DNA of 64,000 bases from Pararhizobium mangrovi. Its GTDB lineage: Bacteria > Pseudomonadota > Alphaproteobacteria > Rhizobiales > Rhizobiaceae. Shown in pieces: positions 9,738 to 16,919 of this stretch. The translations under genes and the position numbers were made by a program. The stretch covers positions 124,001-188,000 of the forward strand of contig NZ_VHLH01000004.1 in the NCBI RefSeq assembly GCF_006516965.1, written 5' to 3'. The notes under the pieces are model-generated. The model made no database searches. It was not told where the DNA came from and saw nothing but the letters and a program-made list of their open reading frames with translations. Numbering within the stretch: position 1 is the stretch's first letter; each line of letters opens with the position of its first letter.

Positions 9738-10544
9738 TCATGCGAAGATCGCGAGGGTTACGAGGCCGGCGATCTCGGCGACCTGCTGGGTCGCACCGAT
9801 GGTGTCGCCGGTGTGGCCGCCGAGAAACCGGTCCAGCCGGCGCGTGAGGACGCCCGTCGCGATCGCGATCGAGGCGAGCGCGGCAGTGCAGGCCGTGGCG
9901 CCCGTACCGGGCAGGACGACGAGAACGAAGATCGCGACGCCGATGCCGATCGCCCAGTTGGTCTGGCGTTCGTCGGGCTGGCCGGAGGCCGCCGCCACGC
10001 CGTCGCCACGCGCGGGCGCCAGCGCCTGCCAGTGCCAGACCATGGCGGCCCGGCTCGCAGCCGCAATGCCGATCATGACGAAGCCGGCCGAGACCGCCCC
10101 GGTTGAAGCGGCGAGCGCGCCGAGTGCGGCACCGCGCAGCGCCAGCGAGAACATCAGCGCGAGCGTGCCGAAGGTCCCGTTGCGGCTGTCGTGCATGATT
10201 TCGAGCGCACGCTCGCGCTTCGAAGCGCCGAGCCCGTCCGCGGTGTCGGCAAGCCCGTCCTCGTGCAGTGCGCCGGTTACCGCAGTCTGGAGCGCAAGCG
10301 CGACGAAGGCGGCGAGAAGGGCCGGGGCGCCGGCGGCGGCGAGGATGGCAAGAAGCACGGCCGGAGCGAACGCGACGACGACGCCGGCGAGCGGAAACCC
10401 GCGCACCATCGCAGCGAGTGGAGCGTCGCCGGTGCCGAAAAAACGGGAAGGAACCGGGATCCGGCTCAAAAAGCCGACGGCACGAACCGTTTCGTGCGCC
10501 ATCGTCACCGGAACAGCCAGTCGTTCTTTGAACTCTGATCGCAT
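9738..10544 (-). CDS. cobS: Adenosylcobinamide-GDP ribazoletransferase CobS (CobV)
   Basis: CobS is the cobalamin-5'-phosphate synthase of the inner membrane. It joins adenosylcobinamide-GDP with alpha-ribazole. The protein has 268 residues, multiple hydrophobic helices, and the conserved HEDGLADTADGLGASKRERALEIMHDSRNGTFG block that holds the Mg-binding acidic residues. The N-terminus VGFLSRIPVPSR is typical. It is transcribed divergently from cobT, whose product supplies the alpha-ribazole phosphate, with 106 bp between the two starts. Confidence 0.96.
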   Translation of the reverse strand: MRSEFKERLAVPVTMAHETVRAVGFLSRIPVPSRFFGTGDAPLAAMVRGFPLAGVVVAFAPAVLLAILAAAGAPALLAAFVALALQTAVTGALHEDGLADTADGLGASKRERALEIMHDSRNGTFGTLALMFSLALRGAALGALAASTGAVSAGFVMIGIAAASRAAMVWHWQALAPARGDGVAAASGQPDERQTNWAIGIGVAIFVLVVLPGTGATACTAALASIAIATGVLTRRLDRFLGGHTGDTIGATQQVAEIAGLVTLAIFA

Positions 10545-10650
10545 GGTCGGGAATCTACACGTCCCGCGCCGCCTTGTGGGTGCGCAGAAGTCACTCTAGA
10601 CAGGGAAAAATACGGACCGTTCCAGAAACCATGGCGACAAGGACGAGAAT

Positions 10651-11667
10651 ATGGCGACATCGGGTCTGCCGTTCGACGATTTCCGCGAGCTCCTGAGGAC
10701 GCTTCCCGGCCCGCACGAGCAGGCGGAAGCTGCCGTTCGCGCCCGGGAATCCACGCTCATCAAGCCGCCGGGCGCTCTTGGACGTCTCGAGGAAATTTCG
10801 GCCTGGCTTGCGGCATGGAGTGGCCATGCGCCGGCGGTCACGCGACCCTTGGTCGCGGTTTTTGCCGGCAATCACGGCGTGGCACGCAAGGGCGTTTCGC
10901 CGTTTCCCGCCGACGTGACGCAGCAGATGGTCGCGAACTTCGCGGCCGGCGGCGCGGCGATCAACCAGATCTGTGTCGCCAACGATCTCGGCCTCAAGGT
11001 CTTCGACCTGGCTCTCGAACTGCCGACCGGCGACATTACCGAGGAAGCGGCGCTCGGCGAGCGCGACTGCGCGGCGACGATGGCCTTCGGCATGGAATCG
11101 ATCGCCGGCGGCACGGACCTCCTGTGCATCGGCGAGATGGGCATTGCCAACACGACGGTCGCCGCCGCCATCTGCCACGGCCTGTTCGGCGGTTCGGCGC
11201 GCGACTGGGTCGGCCCCGGTACCGGCGCCACGGGCGAGGGGCTCGAACGAAAGATCGCCGCGGTCGAAGCGGCCGTCGCCTGCCACAGGGCGCATCTGAA
11301 CGATCCGCTCGAGGTGCTGCGCCGGCTCGGTGGGCGCGAAATCGCAGCCATGGCCGGCGCCATCCTCGCCGCGCGCACGCAGCGTATTCCCGTCGTCCTC
11401 GATGGCTACGTGACGACGGCAGCCGCCGCCGTGCTCTTCGCTGCGAACGAGCACGCGCTCGACCATTGCCTCGTCGGCCACGTTTCGGCGGAGCCCGGCC
11501 ATCGGAGGCTTCTGGAAAAGCTCGGCAAGACGCCGCTGCTCGAACTCGGCATGCGGCTTGGTGAGGGCACGGGCGCGGCGCTCGCCGCCGGCATCGTCAA
11601 GGCCGCCGCCGCCTGCCATACCGGCATGGCGACGTTCGAGCAGGCGGGCGTCAGCGACAAGGGCTGA
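10651..11667 (+). CDS. cobT: Nicotinate-nucleotide--dimethylbenzimidazole phosphoribosyltransferase CobT
   Basis: CobT makes alpha-ribazole-5'-phosphate, the lower-ligand precursor, from nicotinate mononucleotide and DMB. It has 338 residues, the usual length. Recognised blocks include the FAGNHGVARKGVSPFP loop, the GIANTTVAAA region and the C-terminal LGMRLGEGTGAALA, which contains the catalytic Glu. The symbol follows Salmonella usage; in Pseudomonas denitrificans this enzyme is CobU. The intergenic space shared with cobS probably contains both promoters; no riboswitch was seen there. Confidence 0.96.
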   Translation: MATSGLPFDDFRELLRTLPGPHEQAEAAVRARESTLIKPPGALGRLEEISAWLAAWSGHAPAVTRPLVAVFAGNHGVARKGVSPFPADVTQQMVANFAAGGAAINQICVANDLGLKVFDLALELPTGDITEEAALGERDCAATMAFGMESIAGGTDLLCIGEMGIANTTVAAAICHGLFGGSARDWVGPGTGATGEGLERKIAAVEAAVACHRAHLNDPLEVLRRLGGREIAAMAGAILAARTQRIPVVLDGYVTTAAAAVLFAANEHALDHCLVGHVSAEPGHRRLLEKLGKTPLLELGMRLGEGTGAALAAGIVKAAAACHTGMATFEQAGVSDKG

Positions 11668-11715
11668 GTTCGTCGCGCGCTCGCCGCACGCGAGAGAAGG
11701 TAAGAGCGCCGCCGT

Positions 11716-12744
11716 TCAGATCGGCGACACGGGTCCCGAGCCGGCGCCGCTCGCTTCGATCGCAGCCGCGATCTGGCGCAGGTCGCCGCCGGTAAGGTCG
11801 AGACGTCCGGCATCGATCCAGCCGTCGACCTGATCCGGCCGGCGGGCACCGACGATCGCGCCCGTCACGCCCGGCCAGGTCAGCGTCCATGCAACGGCGA
11901 CGGCCGGCACCGTCGTGCCGTGTCGCTCCGCGATCGGCCGCATCGCTTCGGCGATCGAAAGGTTCGCCGTAAGCGCTTCCCCACGAAAAGCGTCGGCGCG
12001 GGAGCGCCAGTCGTTGCCGGGCAGCGATTGCGCACGCTCCTGCGAGAACGTGCCGGTGAGCAGGCCCGACTGCATGGGGCTGTAGACGATCACGCCGGTC
12101 TCGTGCGCCTTCGACCAGGCGATCTCCTTTTCCGCCGCGCCTCTTCGGATCGCCGAAAAGGGCGGCTGGACCGAATCGACATGGCCGAACCGTTCGGCGG
12201 CATCGAGCTGGTCCGGCGTGTGGTTGGAAAGGCCGGCCGCGCGGATCTTTCCGTGCTGCTTGAGGTCCTGAAGCGCCTGCCAGTATTCCTCGACCGGCGT
12301 GCCGTCCTCGGCCGGCCAGTGCATCTGGTAGAGATCGATGCGTTCGACGCCGAGCCGCTTCAGCGATGCCTCGACTTCCGTGCGGATGCTTTCGGGCCTG
12401 CCGATCCGCTTGGGAAGTGCGTTTCGCTCCGCCTCGTCCCAGACGAGCCCGCATTTGGTGAAGACGAAGGGTCTTTCGGCTTCGGGCATCTCGCGCAGGG
12501 CACGGCCCACGACCTCTTCGGAATGGCCGAGGCCGTACGCTGCGGCCGTATCGATCCAGTTCACGCCACGTTCGACCGCGTGGCGGATGGCGGCGATGGA
12601 GTCCGCGTCTTCCTGATCGCCCCAACCGACCGCCCAGTCGCCGCCGCCGATCGCCCACGCGCCGAAGCCGACGCGCGTGATGTCCATGCCGGTTCTGCCG
12701 AGCGCGCGTTTATGGGGTGGATTGACGGCGGAGAACGGTGGCAT
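11716..12744 (-). CDS. Aldo/keto reductase
   Basis: This 342-residue NADPH-dependent oxidoreductase has the AKR fold. The tetrad is visible: Asp and Tyr in WIDTAAAYGLGHSEEVVG, Lys in PFVFTKCGLVW, and His in IDLYQMHWPAEDG. The cofactor region near the C-terminus (VGARRPDQVDGW) is present. The start at 12744 has AAGGA 8 nt upstream. It ends 48 bp from cobT on the opposite strand and is probably unrelated to cobalamin synthesis. The substrate is unknown. Confidence 0.9.
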   Translation of the reverse strand: MPPFSAVNPPHKRALGRTGMDITRVGFGAWAIGGGDWAVGWGDQEDADSIAAIRHAVERGVNWIDTAAAYGLGHSEEVVGRALREMPEAERPFVFTKCGLVWDEAERNALPKRIGRPESIRTEVEASLKRLGVERIDLYQMHWPAEDGTPVEEYWQALQDLKQHGKIRAAGLSNHTPDQLDAAERFGHVDSVQPPFSAIRRGAAEKEIAWSKAHETGVIVYSPMQSGLLTGTFSQERAQSLPGNDWRSRADAFRGEALTANLSIAEAMRPIAERHGTTVPAVAVAWTLTWPGVTGAIVGARRPDQVDGWIDAGRLDLTGGDLRQIAAAIEASGAGSGPVSPI

Positions 12745-13050
12745 GCTGGTTTCCTTCGGGATCGTGACGCGAATGCGATTTATCTTTCGGAACTACGCGG
12801 TCCGAAGCGCAAGGTTCCGCCGTCGCTTCGTTGACCGGGGTCGCGCAATCCCTTAAGAGCACGGTCGCTGTACGACGGCGCCTGCGGGCAGCAGGCTGAG
12901 AGAAATTCCGGTGCGCTCGACCCATTCGAGGGAGCAATTCCGGAGCTGTCGGTCCCGAACCGGACTATTCCGTGGCCTGAAACCGGCATTGCGGAACCGG
13001 CGTTTCGTGCAGAAACCGCGACTCTCGCACGAGCGACGAAGGGGACCGAC
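12745..13050. promoter_or_regulatory. Divergent intergenic region ahead of the main cob operon
   Basis: About 306 bp separate the aldo/keto reductase and cbiX starts. It holds a GC hairpin around 12880-12897 (gcctgc-gggca-gcaggc) and two direct copies of AATTCCGG (12904-12911 and 12936-12943) flanking a ctcga-cccat-tcgag hairpin. I looked for the cobalamin riboswitch B12 box and the GCAACTGT and GCCACTG elements and did not find them. Promoters for both genes should lie here but none is convincing. Confidence 0.4.
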
Positions 13051-14223
13051 GTGAACGCAAGCCCGAACGGCAATGGCGAGAAGCTTGGCATCATGGTGTG
13101 CGGCCATGGCAGCCGAAACCAGAACGCCGCGCGCGAATTCTCCAAGGTCGCCGAAGGGCTGCGCGCGCGCAGCACCGACATGCCGGTCGAATACGGCTAC
13201 CTCGAATTCTGCAATCCGGTCATCGCCAACGGCCTCGACAGCCTGCGCAAACGTGGCGTCACGCGCGTTCTCGCCGTTCCCGGCATGCTTTTCGCCGCAG
13301 GCCACGCGAAGAACGACATCCCGTCCGTGCTGAACACCTACCAAGCGCAGAATCCGGGGATGGTGATCCATTACGGCCGCGAGCTCGGCATCGACGTGAA
13401 GATGATCCGCGCGGCCGGCGCACGCATCGCGGAAGCGATCGCCGAGGCCGACGCGACGGACGGTCCCGTCGACCGGCACGAGACGCTGCTCATGGTGGTC
13501 GGCCGAGGCGCTTCGGACCCGGACGCGAACTCCAACGTCGCCAAGGTCATGCGCATGCTCTGGGAAGGCATGGGCTTCGGCTGGGCCGAGACGTCCTATT
13601 CCGGCGTGACCTTTCCGCTCGTCGAGCCCGGCCTCGAACATGCGACGAAGCTCGGCTACAAGCGCATCGTCGTCTTTCCCTATTTCCTGTTCACCGGCGT
13701 TCTCGTGAAGCGCATCTACGCACAGACCGATGCGGTCGCCGCGCGTCATCGCGACATCGCCTTCGTCAAGGCCGGATACCTGAACGACCATCCGCTCGTT
13801 CTCGACACCTTCGAGGATCGCGTCCAGGAGATCATCGACGGGCAGGCACTGATGAACTGCCAGATGTGCAAGTATCGCGAACAGGTGCTTGGCTTCGAGG
13901 CGGAAGTCGGTCTGGCGCAGGAAAGCCATCACCATCACGTCGAAGGCATCGGTGGCGGGCTCGAAAACTGCCCCTGCGGCGGCGACTGCGACGCCTCCTG
14001 CCGCGACGAGGAGTTCTGCCGCAAGCACGGCCTGCCGTTCACCCCGGTGCATTCCCATGCCGAGCCGAACGCGCTCGACGGAGAAGGCGGCCACGGCCAT
14101 GGCCACCATCACCACGGCGACGGTCACCATCACGACCACGCGCATGATCACCACCACCATCCCTATCCGCAGGCCGACCATCCGCTCGGGCCGCGCTCGA
14201 TGGAGAAGAAGGGGGAACGGTGA
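13051..14223 (+). CDS. cbiX: Sirohydrochlorin cobaltochelatase CbiX, long form with Cys clusters and His-rich tail
   Basis: CbiX inserts Co2+ into sirohydrochlorin, the committing step of the cobalt-early cobalamin pathway. The GTG start has AAGGGGA upstream. Two CbiX modules occupy residues 10-265; His19 (CGHGS) and His85 (FAAGHAKND) are metal-site candidates. Residues 268-274 (MNCQMCK) match the MxCxxC iron-sulfur motif of long CbiX proteins. A second cluster, CPCGGDCDASC plus EEFC, spans residues 307-323. Residues 335-370 are extremely His-rich, suited to metal storage or delivery. It overlaps cobH by 4 nt, so translation is probably coupled. Confidence 0.93.
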   Translation: MNASPNGNGEKLGIMVCGHGSRNQNAAREFSKVAEGLRARSTDMPVEYGYLEFCNPVIANGLDSLRKRGVTRVLAVPGMLFAAGHAKNDIPSVLNTYQAQNPGMVIHYGRELGIDVKMIRAAGARIAEAIAEADATDGPVDRHETLLMVVGRGASDPDANSNVAKVMRMLWEGMGFGWAETSYSGVTFPLVEPGLEHATKLGYKRIVVFPYFLFTGVLVKRIYAQTDAVAARHRDIAFVKAGYLNDHPLVLDTFEDRVQEIIDGQALMNCQMCKYREQVLGFEAEVGLAQESHHHHVEGIGGGLENCPCGGDCDASCRDEEFCRKHGLPFTPVHSHAEPNALDGEGGHGHGHHHHGDGHHHDHAHDHHHHPYPQADHPLGPRSMEKKGER

Positions 14224-14852
14224 TCGAGCCGGCGTATCTGACCGATCCGGCGGAGATCTACCGGCGCTCGTTCGCGACGATACGGGCGGAGGCCGATCTC
14301 GCACGCTTTTCCGGCGCGATGGAAGCGGTCGCGATCCGCATGATCCATGCCTGCGGCATGGTCGATCTGGCGCCGGCGATCGCGTTCTCGCCCGATGCGG
14401 CGGAGGTAGGTATCGCCGCCCTTCGCGCCGGCGCACCCGTCATCTGCGATGCGGAAATGGTTCGGCACGGCATTATAAGGCGGTTGCTACCGGCGGCGAA
14501 CGCGACCCTTTGCCGGATCGGCGATCCGCGCGTCGACACGGTCGCGCAAGCACGCGGAACGACACGCAGTGCGGCTCAGGTGGATCTCTGGCGTGAAGAC
14601 CTCGCCGGTTCCCTCGTCGTCGTCGGCAATGCGCCGACGGCACTCTTTCGCCTTCTCGAAATTCTCGAAGACGGAGCGCCGCCTCCCGCACTCGTCGTCG
14701 GCGTGCCAGTCGGCTTCGTCGGAGCGGTGGAAGCGAAGCAGGCTCTTTTCGCACGGGCGGGCGATGTGCCGTTCATCACCGTCCACGACAGGCGCGGGGG
14801 CAGCGCCATCGCCGCGGCCGCGCTGAACGCGCTTGCGGGGGAATGCCGATGA
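14220..14852 (+). CDS. cobH: Precorrin-8X methylmutase CobH
   Basis: CobH moves the C-11 methyl group to C-12 to form hydrogenobyrinate, or cobyrinate in the cobalt-early route (CbiC). It has 210 residues, the family size. The catalytic His43 sits in RMIHACGM, and the substrate-binding DAEMVRHGI and VGNAPTALFRLLE blocks are clear. The GTG start overlaps the cbiX stop (GTGA), and the gene ends in a 4-nt overlap with cobL. Confidence 0.96.
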   Translation: MIEPAYLTDPAEIYRRSFATIRAEADLARFSGAMEAVAIRMIHACGMVDLAPAIAFSPDAAEVGIAALRAGAPVICDAEMVRHGIIRRLLPAANATLCRIGDPRVDTVAQARGTTRSAAQVDLWREDLAGSLVVVGNAPTALFRLLEILEDGAPPPALVVGVPVGFVGAVEAKQALFARAGDVPFITVHDRRGGSAIAAAALNALAGECR

Positions 14853-16054
14853 GCGCGCCTTGGCTCAATATCGTCGGCATCGGCGAGGACGGCATGGAAG
14901 GTCTTTCGCCGGCTGCCCGTGCACTCGTCGAATCAGCCGAAGTGATCGTCGGTGGCGACCGGCACCATCGCCTTTCGGCGAACGTCACGGCGCAGCGCGT
15001 GGCATGGCCTTCGCCTTTCGACGCGATGATCGAGACGATCTGCAGCTTTCGCGGTCGAAGGATCGTCGTACTCGTGACGGGGGATCCGCTCTGGTACTCC
15101 GTCGGCGCGCGCATCGCCCGGGCGATCCCGCCGGCCGAGATCCGCTTTCATCCGCAGCTTTCAGCCTTCCAGTTCGCCGCCTGCCGCATGGGCTGGTCGC
15201 TCGCCGACTGCGAGACGTTGACGATCCATGGCCGGCCGGCGGAGCAGATCGTGCCGTTCTTCGAGCCGGATGCCCGTCTTCTCGTGTTGACGCGCGACGG
15301 CAGATCGCCGACAAGCGTCGCGCGGCTTCTCGTCGAACGCGGCTATGGTAAGTCTAAGCTGACCGTTCTTGCATCGCTGGGTGGCGCGCAGGAGCGGCGG
15401 ATCGAGGGCACGGCGGAGGGGTGGGACCAGTCGGTGCCCGATTTTCACACGCTCGCCGTCGAGTGCGTGGCAGGCGCACACGCGACGATCCTGCCGCGCA
15501 CGGGACTGCCGGACGCGGGTTTTCGACACGACGGCAAGATGACGAAGCAGGGCGTGCGTGCGCTGGTGCTGGCCAAACTCGCGCCGGTGCGCGGCGGCGT
15601 GCTGTGGGACATCGGGGCCGGGTGCGGATCGGTCGGCATCGAGTGGATGCGGGCCGCGCGCGAGGCCCGTGCCATCGGCATCGAGCCGAAGCCCGAACGT
15701 CGCGCGCTTGCAGCGGAAAACGCGCTTGCGCTCGGTACGCCGGCGCTCGAACTCGTCGACGGAACCGCGCCGGAGGCGCTTGGCGAGCTCAGGCAGCCCG
15801 ACGCCGTCTTCATCGGCGGGGGCCTCGATGCATCCGTCGTCGATGCGGCAATCGATGCACTAAAGTCGCATGGGCGCTTGGTCGCCAACGCGGTGACGCT
15901 CGAAAGCGAGACGATCCTTCTCGCTATGGCCGGGCAGCACGGCGGCGAACTGACACGGCTCAACATTGCCCATGCCGAGGCGATCGGCTCGCTGCATGGC
16001 TGGCGTCCGGCCATGCCGGTGACGATGTGGTCTTGGCGCAAGGGGGTGGCATGA
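14849..16054 (+). CDS. cobL: Precorrin-6Y C5,15-methyltransferase (decarboxylating) CobL
   Basis: CobL is a fusion of CbiE-type and CbiT-type methyltransferases. It methylates C-5 and C-15 and decarboxylates the acetate side chain at C-12. The CbiE half has the start motif WLNIVGIGEDGMEGLS and VTGDPLWYSVGARI. The CbiT half begins near residue 220 with the SAM-binding GGVLWDIGAGCGSVGIEW. The ATG at 14849 is chosen because GGGGGA lies 6 nt upstream and it forms an ATGA overlap with cobH; an in-frame ATG at 14843 is the alternative. The length (401 aa) is normal. Confidence 0.95.
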   Translation: MSAPWLNIVGIGEDGMEGLSPAARALVESAEVIVGGDRHHRLSANVTAQRVAWPSPFDAMIETICSFRGRRIVVLVTGDPLWYSVGARIARAIPPAEIRFHPQLSAFQFAACRMGWSLADCETLTIHGRPAEQIVPFFEPDARLLVLTRDGRSPTSVARLLVERGYGKSKLTVLASLGGAQERRIEGTAEGWDQSVPDFHTLAVECVAGAHATILPRTGLPDAGFRHDGKMTKQGVRALVLAKLAPVRGGVLWDIGAGCGSVGIEWMRAAREARAIGIEPKPERRALAAENALALGTPALELVDGTAPEALGELRQPDAVFIGGGLDASVVDAAIDALKSHGRLVANAVTLESETILLAMAGQHGGELTRLNIAHAEAIGSLHGWRPAMPVTMWSWRKGVA

Positions 16055-16176
16055 ACGCGCTTGCGATCGCCATCCGCATCGACGCGCCGAAGCACTGCAC
16101 GGAATGGTTCGCTGTCCGATCTACGGAGAGGGCACGGGCGATGCGCGACCCGAGCCTCTTGGAGCGTGGTCGATGA
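16051..16176 (+). CDS. Possible 41-aa ORF coupled to cobL and cobI
   Basis: The ATG overlaps the cobL stop (ATGA, 16051-16054) and the TGA overlaps the cobI start (ATGA, 16173-16176), so the ORF exactly bridges the two genes. It encodes a 41-residue basic peptide beginning MNALAIAIRIDAPKHC. I recognise no family, and it does not look like CobE or any cobalamin enzyme. It could keep translation coupled between cobL and cobI, be the remnant of a lost gene, or be a chance frame. Its reality rests only on the double stop-start overlap. Confidence 0.4.
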   Translation: MNALAIAIRIDAPKHCTEWFAVRSTERARAMRDPSLLERGR

Positions 16177-16919
16177 CCGGAACGCTCTACGGCCTCGGCC
16201 TCGGTCCCGGTGACCCCGAACTCGTTACCATGAAAGCGCATCGCCTGCTGAAAGCCGTTTCGGTCATCGCCTATCCGGCCCCCGACCACGGCACCAGTTT
16301 CGCGCGCAGCATCGCGGCCGAATACCTGCCCGGAACGCAGAAGGAAATTCCGATCGTCGTGCCGATGCGCGTCGAGCGGTTTCCGGCACGTGCCGTCTAC
16401 GACACGGCTGCAGCCGAGATTGCCGGGCATCTCGATGCCAGTGAGGATGTCGCGGTGCTGTGCGAGGGGGATCCGTTCTTCTACGGCTCCTTCATGTATC
16501 TCTTCGAACGGCTCGCCCGGCGATTCCCGTGCGAGATCGTGCCCGGCGTCTCGTCGATCATGGCGGGCGCGGCTTCCATGAGGCGACCGATCGCGGCGCG
16601 CAACGACGTCTTCTCCGTGATCCCGGCACCGCTCGAAACCCCGGCGATCGAGCGCCGGCTCGATGCGTGCGATGCGGCTGCGATCATCAAGATCGGCCGG
16701 CATTTCGCCCGCATCCGAGACATTCTCGAAAGAAGGGGATTGATGGCGTCGGCCGGCTATATCGAACGGATCGGGCTCGCGAACGAACGCATTCTGCCGC
16801 TGGCACAGATCGATCCGGAGCAGGTTCCGTATTTCTCGCTGGCTCTGGTCTATCGCGGTGCCGAAAAATGGATTGCGGATCGTGCAGCGGACGCAAACGC
16901 GGAAGGCGCACGCACATGA
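16173..16919 (+). CDS. cobI: Precorrin-2 C20-methyltransferase CobI
   Basis: CobI uses SAM to methylate C-20 of precorrin-2, or of cobalt-precorrin-2 when acting as CbiL. From ATG 16173 (GGAG 8 nt upstream) it has 248 residues. Family blocks are GLGLGPGDPELVTMKA, CEGDPFFYGSFMYLFERL and EIVPGVSSIMAGAAS. It overlaps the next gene by 4 nt. Frames extending upstream to 16104 have no homology. Confidence 0.95.
   Translation: MTGTLYGLGLGPGDPELVTMKAHRLLKAVSVIAYPAPDHGTSFARSIAAEYLPGTQKEIPIVVPMRVERFPARAVYDTAAAEIAGHLDASEDVAVLCEGDPFFYGSFMYLFERLARRFPCEIVPGVSSIMAGAASMRRPIAARNDVFSVIPAPLETPAIERRLDACDAAAIIKIGRHFARIRDILERRGLMASAGYIERIGLANERILPLAQIDPEQVPYFSLALVYRGAEKWIADRAADANAEGART

Noticed and set aside
12834-13050. 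Cobalamin riboswitch before cbiX
   Set aside because: The B12 box and the conserved core elements could not be found by eye. A covariance search would decide.
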